NCBI GenBank assembly: GCA_037147175.1
Contig: JBAWVS010000013.1
Span: 1-52,905 of the forward strand
Reading direction: 5' to 3'
Length of the DNA: 52,905 nt
From: a bacterium
GTDB taxonomy: Bacteria; Cyanobacteriota; Vampirovibrionia; Gastranaerophilales; UBA9971
In this document: positions 27,525 through 36,541 of the stretch, piece after piece
Numbering within the stretch: position 1 is the first letter of the stretch
How the letters are laid out: each line of letters opens with the position of its first letter
Made by a program: the position numbers and the translations under genes
The notes under the pieces: model-generated
Told to the model about the DNA's origin: nothing
Database searches by the model: none
The model's input: the letters and a program-made list of their open reading frames with translations, nothing else

Positions 27525-29366
27525 ATGCTGGATTTAAAAAATTATAAAAATATTAAAGCGATTTCATTTGATATTTTTGATACAGCTATTTTACGGGAAA
27601 CTTTTCGCCCGAAAGACATTTTTGACATCATCGAGAGCAAATACAAAAACAATTTCAAAGAACAGAGAATGCAAGCAGAAAACTTTGCCAGAGAAAAAAA
27701 TGCGGGAGAATGTTCTCTAGACGATATTTATAAAATTTTTTCAACAATAACACCTGCTTTTAGCGACAAAATAAATGAAATAAAAAACTATGAAATTTCA
27801 CTGGAAATAAAACACTCTCAGCAAAATAAAGAAATATTCGATTTTTATACTTCTATTAAAGATAACTATAACGTCATTTTTATAAGCGATATGTACTTAG
27901 ATAAAGCTGCAATAAAAACTATGCTTATAAATGCAGGTTACGGCGATCATCCGATATATTTATCGGGGGAACTTAACATTAACAAGACTCAAGGCGAATT
28001 GTTTGATTATGTGATTCAAGATTTGGGCATAAAATACGAAGAATTACTGCATATCGGTGATAATTACCGCTCTGACATTTTATCTGCAAGCAAAAAAGGA
28101 ATAAACACTTATTATTCAATAAATAACTACGATAAATCTTTTTCAAATGACGATGTGAAAAATAAAAAAATTATTGAATTATACGACCATAAAAATTATG
28201 CGACTTCCTTTCTTGCCAAGCTTTTAACCGAAAAAGAGGGTACTAATGCAGATAAATATAACAAAATAGGCTTTTACTGGGGTGCCGTATTTTATAATTT
28301 TGTAAAATGGGTCATAGAAGAAGCTGACGGCAGAAGAATACTTTTCAACAGCAGGGACGGCTATTTACCTTACAAAATAGCAAAATGTATAATAGGAATA
28401 GACTGTGATTACGTTTTTCTGGCAAGAAGATCCTCAGCTTTTATAGCCTTTGACACAGATTACCCGATTAATCATGAGAAAAATCTTTATTTTTATAATG
28501 CGTTGAGATTTCAAAGGGTAAATAATATAAAACAACTGCTGGGATGCATTGGTTTGGACAGCCAAAAGGTATTTCAAAAAATTATAAAAGCCGGCTTTAA
28601 TAACGATGAAGATAATATTGAACCTTTTAAATTTAACGGTCAGGAAATACATGAAAAAATCCAAAACCTTTTATTATCAATCGAAACCGAAATTTATGAC
28701 AACTGTCTCCCTAAAAAACAAGCGTTGTTGAACTATATAGAAAGTTTAAATATTAAAAACAATGATGTGTTTTGCGACATAGGCTATAACGGTTCGATTC
28801 AGTACTGCGTGGAACTGCTTACAGATATCAAACTTGACGGAAAATATTTTGAAGTGTACAAAAGAAACATTCAGCTCGATTGTCGGAAAGAAGGGTATAT
28901 TTCTAACGGAGAAAACCTTACTTATGGCTACGGAGGATTACTGGAAACCATTTTTTCCGCACCCCATGGCGGTGTTATAGGATATGAAGGTTGTGAACCA
29001 TTATTGTTTGAAGATTCATGGACAAGAATAAATATTCTCAACAAAATCCACGAAGGAATAATTGAATTCTGCGTTAAGTGGCATAAATTAAATCAAAAAA
29101 TTAACCTTGATATAGACAGAGAAATAATAAAAACAATGGTTATAAGATTTTTAAAATCACCTTCTCTTAAAGAAGCCAAATATGGTCTGGAAATTCCCTT
29201 CGATAACGGTTCTGAAAATGCTCTTGAAAATATAACGTGGTTCAACGAAAGCAGAATAAAGAGCGGCAGAATCCTTGAGTGCTATAACAGGTCATACTGG
29301 AAAGAAGCATTTATGCAAATGTTGAATAATTCACAATATTCAGGTTTATCAAAGTTTTTGAATTAA
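27525..29366 (+). CDS. HAD-superfamily hydrolase (COG5610-like, polysaccharide-associated)
   Basis: I prefer the ATG at 27525, which has AAAGG upstream, giving 613 residues. The HAD domain covers about 10-210: 'SFDIFDTAILR' has the catalytic Asp pair, 'FISDMYLD' supplies motif II, and 'HIGDNYRSDILSASKKGI' supplies motifs III/IV. The C-terminal 400 residues contain 'LFNSRDGYLPYKIAKCI' and 'YVFLARRSSAF', features of COG5610-type proteins found in glycan gene clusters. The substrate is unknown. It ends 10 bp before tsaB on the opposite strand. Confidence 0.8.
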   Translation: MLDLKNYKNIKAISFDIFDTAILRETFRPKDIFDIIESKYKNNFKEQRMQAENFAREKNAGECSLDDIYKIFSTITPAFSDKINEIKNYEISLEIKHSQQNKEIFDFYTSIKDNYNVIFISDMYLDKAAIKTMLINAGYGDHPIYLSGELNINKTQGELFDYVIQDLGIKYEELLHIGDNYRSDILSASKKGINTYYSINNYDKSFSNDDVKNKKIIELYDHKNYATSFLAKLLTEKEGTNADKYNKIGFYWGAVFYNFVKWVIEEADGRRILFNSRDGYLPYKIAKCIIGIDCDYVFLARRSSAFIAFDTDYPINHEKNLYFYNALRFQRVNNIKQLLGCIGLDSQKVFQKIIKAGFNNDEDNIEPFKFNGQEIHEKIQNLLLSIETEIYDNCLPKKQALLNYIESLNIKNNDVFCDIGYNGSIQYCVELLTDIKLDGKYFEVYKRNIQLDCRKEGYISNGENLTYGYGGLLETIFSAPHGGVIGYEGCEPLLFEDSWTRINILNKIHEGIIEFCVKWHKLNQKINLDIDREIIKTMVIRFLKSPSLKEAKYGLEIPFDNGSENALENITWFNESRIKSGRILECYNRSYWKEAFMQMLNNSQYSGLSKFLN

Positions 29367-29375
29367 TTAAAGCAC

Positions 29376-30104
29376 TTATTTAACTTTTGGCATGGAAATC
29401 GGCGGAGGTTGAATATAAAGCGGCTTTAAATTATGCCATTTAAAGGAGTCTAAATTACCCCCCTGTAAATGCTTATAGGTCAGTTTGGCAAGATAAAATC
29501 CCATATTTTCTTCGGTTTCGGAAAGATTTATACATTCTAATCCCGCTTCTTTTATGACTTCTGACATTTTATTATCGGAAATTATAAACACATCATTATT
29601 TTGAGCATATTCAGCTGCTTTTTCGTATTCAACAGCATGCGGCTCCAGAATTATACATTCATCCTGTCCGTAAACAGCCATATAAGCTTTGCCCCTTCTT
29701 GCATCAAGCAGACAAAGAGTATTTTTATCGGTAGTATTCAAAAGCGAGTAAATTTCAGGTGAAGAAACTCCCACCACAGGGACATCAAGCTGTTGCGCCA
29801 TAACTTTTGCCACAGTAGCCGAAGCCCTTATTCCTGTAAAGCTTCCCGGTCCTATATTTACACCTATTGCTTCAATATCCTGCATTGTAAGGTTCAGCGA
29901 TTGCAGAAGTTCTATAATCACAGGCAGCAGATACGCAGAATTATAACTTTTTGATTTCTCGCCTTTAACGGCGTTACGAAGCGGCAAAGCCACTTCTTCA
30001 GCCTCAGCTCGCAATCCGCTTATCCTATACGCTTCAACGTTGTTATCATTACCGAGAGTGACATACATTACGTCCGTGCTTGTATCAAAAGTAAGAATTT
30101 TCAT
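29376..30104 (-). CDS. tsaB: tRNA threonylcarbamoyladenosine biosynthesis protein TsaB
   Basis: The 242-residue protein has 'ILTFDTSTDVMYV', 'YNSAYLLPVIIELLQ', 'VNIGPGSFTGIRAS' and 'CLLDARRGKAYMAVY', the TsaB hallmark motifs. It is the non-catalytic partner of TsaD in making t6A37 in ANN-decoding tRNAs. The length is normal. It has no operon neighbour here; tsaD is not in the window. Confidence 0.95.
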   Translation of the reverse strand: MKILTFDTSTDVMYVTLGNDNNVEAYRISGLRAEAEEVALPLRNAVKGEKSKSYNSAYLLPVIIELLQSLNLTMQDIEAIGVNIGPGSFTGIRASATVAKVMAQQLDVPVVGVSSPEIYSLLNTTDKNTLCLLDARRGKAYMAVYGQDECIILEPHAVEYEKAAEYAQNNDVFIISDNKMSEVIKEAGLECINLSETEENMGFYLAKLTYKHLQGGNLDSFKWHNLKPLYIQPPPISMPKVK

Positions 30105-30211
30105 AAATATATCTTATCGGAAATATAAAAAAGTTTAAAATAGTTAATGAAAAAGAGAAATAAGAGGGTGTTTTAAGTATAATATTAGAATAAAAAAAGG
30201 ATTGAAATAAA

Positions 30212-31294
30212 ATGTCGGATGAAGATAAGCAGTTTGATGCGACGCCTCAAAAGCTAAAAAGAGCAAAAGAAGAAGGTCAGGTAATCAAAAGTAAAGACTT
30301 TTCTACTGCTATATCTTTATTAGCCATGTTTACAATACTGAATACCGTCTCTCCTATGATCTGGGATCAGATTTCAAAAATGTTTGTCCTTATTTATCAA
30401 CAAATTCCAAATAAACATCTGGAAGATATCGGCTATTCATATTTACTTTTTTTAACAATATTACCGATGATTATAATATTAGTGCCAATTATGCTTTTGG
30501 CAATGCTAGTTTCAATCATAGGGGATTTTATTCAGGTAGGTCCTCTTATTTCGACAAAGACTATAGAACCCAAATTTGACAAGCTGAACCCTGTTAGCGG
30601 ATTTAAGGGGATATTTTTCTCACCAAAAACCTACTTTGAACTGGTAAAAAACATTGTAAAAGTACTAATACTAGGCTATGTAGCCTATATAGTTTTCAAA
30701 AGCCACATTACTGCCTTACTCGGGCTTTGTGCTATTGAAAACACGTTCTCAATTTTGTATGAATTTGGTAGAATAGTAATTGATTTCGTCATGAAGGCAG
30801 GAACATTATTTTTAATAATCGCAGCGGCCGACTACATGTTTACACGCTGGAAATTCCTAAAAGACCAAAAAATGTCCTTCAAAGAGATGAAAGATGAATA
30901 TAAAAATAGTGAAGGAGATCCTCATGTTAAAGCGGCGTTAAGACAGCGGCGTATGCAAATGCTCCAACAAAGCATGCTTGATGCTGTACCCTCAGCCGAT
31001 TTTGTTACAATAAATCCTATACATGTAGCAGTGGCATTAAAATACAACACTGATGCAATGAAAGCGCCCAAAGTGATTGCCAAAGGAACAGAACTTTTTG
31101 CTAAAAAAATTGTAACAATAGCCAAAGAACATAATATTCCTGTCATAGAAAACCCGCCTGTAGCAAGGGCTTTGTACAGATTTGTCGATATTAACAAAGA
31201 AATTCCACCTGAATTATATAAAGCGGTAGCAGAAATTTTATTATTTGTATATAATTTACATAAAGAAAATAATATTAAAAACAGCATGATTTAA
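30212..31294 (+). CDS. flhB: FlhB-type flagellar/type III export switch protein
   Basis: The 360-residue protein has four transmembrane helices between about 35 and 210 and a cytoplasmic C-terminal domain. Conserved pieces are 'KLKRAKEEGQV' and 'LNPVSGFKGIF'. The autocleavage motif reads N268-P269-I270-H271 rather than NPTH. FlhB/YscU proteins switch the export apparatus from rod-hook or needle substrates to late substrates after cleavage between Asn and Pro. No other flagellar genes are nearby except a sigma factor 30 bp downstream. The ribosome-binding site is AAAAGGA. Confidence 0.92.
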   Translation: MSDEDKQFDATPQKLKRAKEEGQVIKSKDFSTAISLLAMFTILNTVSPMIWDQISKMFVLIYQQIPNKHLEDIGYSYLLFLTILPMIIILVPIMLLAMLVSIIGDFIQVGPLISTKTIEPKFDKLNPVSGFKGIFFSPKTYFELVKNIVKVLILGYVAYIVFKSHITALLGLCAIENTFSILYEFGRIVIDFVMKAGTLFLIIAAADYMFTRWKFLKDQKMSFKEMKDEYKNSEGDPHVKAALRQRRMQMLQQSMLDAVPSADFVTINPIHVAVALKYNTDAMKAPKVIAKGTELFAKKIVTIAKEHNIPVIENPPVARALYRFVDINKEIPPELYKAVAEILLFVYNLHKENNIKNSMI

Positions 31295-31323
31295 ATAAAG
31301 TTTATAAGAGAGTTTGATTTATT

Positions 31324-31959
31324 TTGCAAAGCCAGGTAAAAGAATACATTGACATAATAGAAAAAGTTGCTCGGATAGAGCAAAGACGTATACCATCGCA
31401 CATGGTGGAATACGAAGAACTGGTTAGTATTGGTATTATTGCAATACAGGCTCTTGTGAAAAATAAAACCACTGAACAACTTGAAAAATACAATAAATCA
31501 TATATTGGAACTGCTGTAAGATGGGCTATAAGGAATGAACTTCGGAATCGCTACAGATGGTATTCCTATAAAGCAGGAAAAACTGAAGGCGAAGAAACCG
31601 AATCCTCAGAAATTGATTTAGCTCCCGAAAAAATAAGAGAAGGTATTTATTCGACAATACTCTCCATTGACAGCATATCAGATGCTTCTGACAACGACAG
31701 TCCTTTTGACTTTATTAAAGACGGTTCTGCCCTTCCTGACGAAAGGCTTGAGCTTATTGAATTAAGCAAAGCCATAAAGAAAGCTATTGCAAGTCTTCCT
31801 CCAAAAGAAAGAACTATTGTAGAATACCGTTTTTACAGAAACTTGCAGATAAAAGATATTGCAACACAAGTTGGTCTTTCATCCTCAAGGATTACGAGGA
31901 TTATTCAGGCGGCTTTAAACAATATCAGACAACATTTATTAGAGAACGACCAGATTTAA
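31324..31959 (+). CDS. Sigma-70 family factor (FliA/sigma-28-like)
   Basis: The start is TTG at 31324, preceded by AAGAGAG. The 211-residue factor has region 2 ('VEYEELVSIGIIAIQALVKN', '...YIGTAVRWAIRNELRNRYRW') and region 4 ('LPPKERTIVEYRFYRNLQIKDIATQVGLSSSRITRIIQAALN'). Region 3 is short and region 1 is absent, as in sigma-28. Its coupling to flhB suggests control of late flagellar or motility genes. Its own promoters were not found. Confidence 0.85.
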   Translation: MQSQVKEYIDIIEKVARIEQRRIPSHMVEYEELVSIGIIAIQALVKNKTTEQLEKYNKSYIGTAVRWAIRNELRNRYRWYSYKAGKTEGEETESSEIDLAPEKIREGIYSTILSIDSISDASDNDSPFDFIKDGSALPDERLELIELSKAIKKAIASLPPKERTIVEYRFYRNLQIKDIATQVGLSSSRITRIIQAALNNIRQHLLENDQI

Positions 31960-31962
31960 AAT

Positions 31963-32006
31963 AAAAAAAGAGCCGGAATCTTAAAGATCCCGGCTCTTTT
32001 TTTTAT
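31963..32006. terminator. Strong bidirectional terminator
   Basis: A long stem (AGAGCCGG...CCGGCTCT with an inner ATCTT/AAGAT pairing) is flanked by A and T runs. It serves the sigma-factor gene on the plus strand and the small gene ending at 32013 on the minus strand. Confidence 0.93.
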
Positions 32007-32012
32007 TCTTGA

Positions 32013-32435
32013 CTATGTTGAAATAAATTTTTCGCCTGATGCTATTATAGCAAAATCTTCATCATCTAATTGTTGATTAAACTGTATAGCAGTTAAATTT
32101 TGAGCTTGTGCTTGAGTCAAATTAAGCTCTTTCATTGCCTGTCCAACATGTTTTTCCATTCCCGCAAAAAATTTGTTTACAGATTCAGAAATTCTTGCTG
32201 CCTGCTCGGCACTAACATATTTAGAAACTTCTATTTTTTTACTTTTAGCCTGACTGCCTTTGTTAGCAGTAATAGTGGAAGAATTAGAGAGATAATTCAA
32301 AACTTCATCAGCAGATTTTTGATTTACTACAGGAGTCTGTTTTTGTAATTCAGGTGTTACTTCTTCAGTTTTTTGAAGTTTAACAGGTTTTTGAGGATTA
32401 ACGATACTGATACTTTGAATTTTAATTTCACTCAT
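32013..32435 (-). CDS. Small lineage-specific protein of unknown function
   Basis: I chose the ATG at 32435 ('MSEIKIQSIS'), which has AAGGAGAAG upstream; a longer frame adds 10 residues. The 140-residue protein has a disordered first half rich in Thr/Gln/Lys and a helical second half ('YVSAEQAARISESVNKFFAGMEKHVGQAMKEL'). It ends with 'FAIIASGEKFIST'. There is no membrane segment or signal. I recognise no family; a cytoplasmic partner-binding helical protein is possible. Confidence 0.6.
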   Translation of the reverse strand: MSEIKIQSISIVNPQKPVKLQKTEEVTPELQKQTPVVNQKSADEVLNYLSNSSTITANKGSQAKSKKIEVSKYVSAEQAARISESVNKFFAGMEKHVGQAMKELNLTQAQAQNLTAIQFNQQLDDEDFAIIASGEKFIST

Positions 32436-32483
32436 TATTCTTCTCCTTATATATGAATTTAACAACTGGTTTTTTTTAAAAAA

Positions 32484-32504
32484 GCTCTCCGATATTATAA
32501 GAGC
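32484..32504 (-). terminator. Probable terminator of the patatin gene
   Basis: On the minus strand GCTCT pairs with AGAGC around an 11-nt loop and is followed by six T. The stem is short, so the call is moderate. Confidence 0.5.
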
Positions 32505-32627
32505 CGAAAATGGTTTATGTAACGATTGAATTTTAAATTTAACCTTACATAAAAGATATCGGAATTCTTGATTAAAAACTTTAGAACATGTTAACAGGAG
32601 ATTAATATTTCGTTACAGAGTATATTT

Positions 32628-33809
32628 TCAAAAAGTCGTAAAATCCTGTAAATCACTAATCAATTTATTGATTTTTACAGTTAAATGTTTACTGTTACGC
32701 AAAATATTAAATTTTATAAATTTAACAATATGGGTATTTTCTAAAAGGACATTTTGTAATTCCATAAACTGATTATAAATTTCTTTGTGGATATAATCTT
32801 TGTTTTCAGCAAAATAAATACTTAATCCTCCGATAATTATTAAACAGTCTTTTGATCTGTTCCAGGAAATGACTTCACCTAATTCCCTGAGTTTATCCAA
32901 TATTTTTTCATAAAGCTCATTAATATTTCTTTTTTTCTTGACGAGATCATAATTAAAATATTTTTTTACAGACTCAAACCCGCTAATAACAAGAGCTTCT
33001 TTCTGTTCATCAGAAATGTTAAAATCAATAATCTTGGTTTTGCCTGCATCGATTCTTATTATGTCATACTGGTCGTTTTTTCCGTATTTTTCATCCAGCA
33101 TTTCTGTTGAAATATTATAGCTTGTTTCAAGTATTGCACTGAAATAATCAAGAAAACAGGAAATTTCTTTTTGTTTTTCTACCCCTTCAAGCCTGAATTC
33201 CAATATTTTAGAATTAGTATTTGCCAGAATATCGCTTGAGTTTTTCCATACAGGAAAATTATTTATTAAATCCCCGTCAACAAGGCATTTACCATTTTCC
33301 CACACCGGTTTAAAAAATCCCGGTATGCTTGCAGACGCTCTAACAGCATGAGCCACCTCAATGTCAGGAGTTTTTATCCTGCTAAATTCCTTAAAACTTC
33401 CATTGCTGATGTCTGTTGCAATTATAATTAAATCTTTGTTTATATCATTAAAGGTTACCGGTTTCTTTTTAAAACTTTTATCTTTATTTTCGTTTTCATA
33501 AAACTTTTTTTCTATATTTTTTTTAATCCAATAATATAAACCATCCCCTTTAAAAAACCCGAAATCTTTTCCGGACGGCAAATACAAGTCCTTAAACTTG
33601 CTATAATTGAGCTTGAACAATAACTCTTTCAATTCTTCATGGTTGTAACCGACAGCAATAAGTGCTGCAATAATTGCTCCTACAGAAGAACTTGCATACC
33701 CTGTCAAATTTATATCTAGCTCTTCAAGAGCTTTTATTGCCCCGATGTATGCAGCCCCTCGAACACCCCCACCGGCAAATATAGCAAAATATTCTTTTTT
33801 ATGACCCAT
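32628..33809 (-). CDS. Patatin-like phospholipase
   Basis: The 393-residue protein has the oxyanion loop 'GGGVRGAAY' (13-21), the nucleophile region 'ASSSVGAI' (Ser42; the usual first Gly of GxSxG is Ser) and the catalytic Asp in 'LVDGDLINNFP' near residue 185. The patatin fold covers about residues 8-200. The remaining C-terminal part is helical and unlike known partners. It would hydrolyse lipid acyl chains at membranes; it may be an effector or maintenance lipase. No signal peptide is seen. Confidence 0.85.
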   Translation of the reverse strand: MGHKKEYFAIFAGGGVRGAAYIGAIKALEELDINLTGYASSSVGAIIAALIAVGYNHEELKELLFKLNYSKFKDLYLPSGKDFGFFKGDGLYYWIKKNIEKKFYENENKDKSFKKKPVTFNDINKDLIIIATDISNGSFKEFSRIKTPDIEVAHAVRASASIPGFFKPVWENGKCLVDGDLINNFPVWKNSSDILANTNSKILEFRLEGVEKQKEISCFLDYFSAILETSYNISTEMLDEKYGKNDQYDIIRIDAGKTKIIDFNISDEQKEALVISGFESVKKYFNYDLVKKKRNINELYEKILDKLRELGEVISWNRSKDCLIIIGGLSIYFAENKDYIHKEIYNQFMELQNVLLENTHIVKFIKFNILRNSKHLTVKINKLISDLQDFTTF

Positions 33810-34000
33810 TAAAATCTACCTTAGCAATTCAATTTATTTCAATTATAATACTTTAATCCTATAATGATATTGCAGTATTTGTTAATATTTTTTTGCGCAG
33901 CCATTCTGATGGTTTTTATTAATTGTCCGAAGAAACAGTAAAATTTTTAAAACATGACTGAATTCGGGGTAAGTTCTTAAAATAAATAAAGGCAATATAA

Positions 34001-34771
34001 ATGACTATATCAGTTGTAATCCATACATATAATTCTGAAAAATATCTGGAAAAGTGTCTTGAATCGGTTAAATCCGCTGAAGAAATCGTTATTTGCGATA
34101 TGCATTCAACAGATAGAACCATCGAAATAGCCCAAAAATACGGCGCAAAAATTGTTTATCATGAAAATCTCGGATTTGCCGACCCTGCAAGAAACTTTGC
34201 ACTATCGCATGCTACTCAGGACTGGATTCTCGTGCTTGATTCCGATGAAATCGTTCCTAAAGAGCTTCTTGAGTATTTAAGAGAATATATGACAAATTAC
34301 AAAACCAACTATGAAGTTGTTTATATTCCCCGAAAAAACATACTTCTCGGAAAAGTTTTATGGTCATGGTATCCAAATCCGATTATGAGATTTTTCAAAA
34401 ATGGTGTTGTAACTTTTGATGAAAAAGTCCACTGCACTCCTACTGTGCATGGATCAATAGGGGAATTTTTTATCGACCCGAAAAGAACAGAGCTTGCTTT
34501 AATTCATTATAATTACGACTCTATAGAGGCTTTTATCTCAAGAATGAATAAATACACTTCTCTTGAGCTTGAAAAATTCAGCGAAAGAAACATTAAATTC
34601 TCCGCAAAATTACTTTTTACCAGACCAATAGGAGAATTTTTCAAAAGGTATCTTTTGAAAAAAGGTTACAAAGACGGCTGGCATGGTTTTATTTTTGCAA
34701 TTTTAATGGGTATTTACAAGTTCGTTGCAATAATAAAACTCTGGCAATCAGAATTGAATTTAGAAATATAA
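34001..34771 (+). CDS. Family 2 glycosyltransferase (LPS core type)
   Basis: The 256-residue protein has the GT-A fold start 'MTISVVIHTYNSEKYL', 'EIVICDMHSTDRTIEIA' and the metal-binding 'VLDSDEIV' near residues 82-89. 'NFALSHATQDWIL' and the C-terminal 'YLLKKGYKDGWHGF' resemble WaaE/KdtX-like enzymes that add sugars to lipopolysaccharide core. The tail has a hydrophobic patch that could be membrane-associated. The sugar and acceptor are not deducible. Confidence 0.85.
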   Translation: MTISVVIHTYNSEKYLEKCLESVKSAEEIVICDMHSTDRTIEIAQKYGAKIVYHENLGFADPARNFALSHATQDWILVLDSDEIVPKELLEYLREYMTNYKTNYEVVYIPRKNILLGKVLWSWYPNPIMRFFKNGVVTFDEKVHCTPTVHGSIGEFFIDPKRTELALIHYNYDSIEAFISRMNKYTSLELEKFSERNIKFSAKLLFTRPIGEFFKRYLLKKGYKDGWHGFIFAILMGIYKFVAIIKLWQSELNLEI

Positions 34772-34802
34772 ATAACCCGGATTTCTAAATAAAATAATCA
34801 AA

Positions 34803-34845
34803 ATGTCATAGCGAGGAAGCTCGAAGAGCTGACGTGGCAATCCAC
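34803..34845. repeat. Dispersed palindromic repeat, copy 1
   Basis: The core contains AGCTCGAAGAGCTGACGT followed by GGCAATCCA and preceded by GCGAGG. A near-identical core occurs at 47075-47114. The AGCTC/GAGCT arms form a short hairpin. It belongs to the TCATTGCGAG...GCAATC kind of intergenic repeats. Confidence 0.7.
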
Positions 34846-34867
34846 TTTGGTTATAAAGGCTAAAACA

Positions 34868-35395
34868 TTAAGAATGTTCTTGTATTTTATCTTCTTTATT
34901 TGCCTCTAATTCAATGCCTTCTTCTTTTTTACCTTTATTAAGAAGTTGAAGCACTAACAAGGCTGCTGCACCAACAACTGCGCCTGTTATAATATTTTTA
35001 CCATAATTTTTTGTTCCATTTTCAAGCATTTTAATTGCATCTTCTCTTACCTGCTCCTTAGCCTTATCAGCATACTCACCAAGTTTTCGTGCTTCTTTTA
35101 AACTTTTCACTAATTTTTCATTCACAATTCGAATAGTTCTTTTCGCAGATCTTGTTAAATCCTTATCATACTTTTCTGCAAAATTTGATATTTTACTGCT
35201 AAGATTCAAAGTATCTTTAGTAAGACCCGCATCTAGTAAGACATCAGCGCTTATTCCTTCTGTTTGTTTCATTTTTGCGACAAGTGCGCCGACTGCTGCG
35301 CCAACACCTGCGCCTGCAACAATAGAAGACGCATGACTATTTTTTTTATTTTCAGTTCCCTGTGGCGGAACGTTTGCATTAAAATCTACTGACAT
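34868..35395 (-). CDS. Small membrane protein with glycine-zipper segments
   Basis: The 175-residue protein has two hydrophobic Gly/Ala segments: 'SIVAGAGVGAAVGALVA' (about 24-40) and 'NIITGAVVGAAALLVLQLL' (about 134-152). A helical charged region lies between them. It opens with 'MSVDFNANVPP'. Glycine-zipper spacing suggests membrane pore-like packing. I recognise no family. It lacks a cleavable signal peptide. Confidence 0.6.
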   Translation of the reverse strand: MSVDFNANVPPQGTENKKNSHASSIVAGAGVGAAVGALVAKMKQTEGISADVLLDAGLTKDTLNLSSKISNFAEKYDKDLTRSAKRTIRIVNEKLVKSLKEARKLGEYADKAKEQVREDAIKMLENGTKNYGKNIITGAVVGAAALLVLQLLNKGKKEEGIELEANKEDKIQEHS

Positions 35396-35815
35396 TACTG
35401 TCTCCTTCTTTTGAACTTTTTTATCTAACCGTCTTTATTCCTTTTAATTTTTCGCACATTTACACTTCCTAATAAGTTAAAAACAACTCAAAAGCAAAAA
35501 TTGCCTACTTTAAAGACAAAAAACCCTCAAGAAAGAGCAAAATCCTTATAGTGACCGGAAAAAATATTTTTATAAAGTTTTGTAAAAAAAAAGTGACAGT
35601 CTATTAACTTTTATTTTCAGGGTTTTTATATTCATCAGATACAAAATTAAATTAATTTGAATTGCTAAAATCGTCATTGCGAGCATAGCGAAGCAATCTA
35701 TAAAAACCAAAATAGATTGCCGCGTCGAGTCTAAAGCCTCTCCTCGCAATGATGCGCAAATTTAATTAACAATTCGAGTTAATCAAATAATTAAATAAAA
35801 AGGAAGGAAATACTA
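35396..35815. other. 420-bp intergenic region carrying a palindromic repeat
   Basis: No gene is seen. The distinctive content is the repeat at 35661-35754: it begins with ATTGCTAAAATCGTCATTGC, has GCAATCTA/TAGATTGC internal arms, and ends in TCGCAATGATG, the inverted echo of its start. Bases 35661-35706 recur inverted at 46881-46926 with one mismatch in 46. The rest is AT-rich. Confidence 0.75.
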
Positions 35816-36322
35816 ATGAAAGTGCAACAATCAAAAGTTTCATTTGGTGTAAATTGGAATGAAGCCAGAAAAGCTTTACAAGCATTGCCCGAGGAACATA
35901 AGCTTTTTAAGCAATTCGACTACACTTTAGACGAAAAAACCCCTGCGGCTAAAGAAGTTTTATTAAATAGACTCGATAAATTCAGCGATGAAATCAAGAA
36001 GAAATTTGGTAATTACGAACTTTATGTTAAATTACCTCCGATTAAAACTTTATTAACTGAACCAAAAGCATTTTTAAAGTCATTCGGAGAACAATTCAGA
36101 AAGTCCGATGCACTTAACGGCTTTCAATCATATCGTTATGATTTGTATTCTTATCCGTTTGAAAGAAAAACTTTGACAGTTAACTATGGTAAAACTACTT
36201 TGACAACTTTAAAAAAAGATAGCCTCGGGTCTGTACTAAATTATTTATTAAATAATGGGTCGACTTTTTTCAAAGAATTCAAAAAAGCAGGTCTTAAAAA
36301 TCCAAACAAAATATCTTTTTAA
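35816..36322 (+). CDS. Lineage-specific protein with N-terminal VSFG motif
   Basis: The 168-residue protein starts 'MKVQQSKVSFGVNWNEA' and is otherwise soluble and alpha/beta, with no signal peptide or membrane segment. It has 'KTLTVNYGKTTLTTL' and 'YLLNNGSTFFKEFKKAGLK' near its end. The ribosome-binding site is AAAGGAAGG. I recognise no family. The VSFG motif at residues 8-11 matches similar motifs in other proteins of this window. Confidence 0.6.
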   Translation: MKVQQSKVSFGVNWNEARKALQALPEEHKLFKQFDYTLDEKTPAAKEVLLNRLDKFSDEIKKKFGNYELYVKLPPIKTLLTEPKAFLKSFGEQFRKSDALNGFQSYRYDLYSYPFERKTLTVNYGKTTLTTLKKDSLGSVLNYLLNNGSTFFKEFKKAGLKNPNKISF

Positions 36323-36367
36323 CAAACTATTGCAATTATTTAACTCCAATTGCCAATTAATATTTTT

Positions 36368-36468
36368 ATTGTCATGTTGAGCAAAGCGAAACATCTGTCC
36401 CTTTTGAGTTTTAAGCTTAAATACTTTTTTGGACAGATTCTTCTGACTAAAGTCATCAGAATGACAAT
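36368..36468. repeat. Dispersed palindromic repeat, copy 3
   Basis: The element is bounded by inverted ends ATTGTCAT (36368) and ATGACAAT (36468), with inner arms CTGTCC/GGACAG. Its right part (CAGATTCTTCTGA...CAGAATGACA) is echoed at 46941-46970. Confidence 0.7.
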
Positions 36469-36541
36469 AGCAATATTAATGTGGATTTCAACTATCTAGC
36501 AATTCGAGTTAGTTATTAAATTAAGCAATAAAAACAAATTA

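Noticed and set aside
31291-31493. Two minus-strand frames opposite the start of the sigma-factor gene
   Set aside because: They lie antisense to a clear sigma factor and have no ribosome-binding site or recognisable motif.
30212-31959. A complete flagellar or type III secretion cluster
   Set aside because: Only FlhB and a sigma factor are present; no other export or structural genes are in the window.
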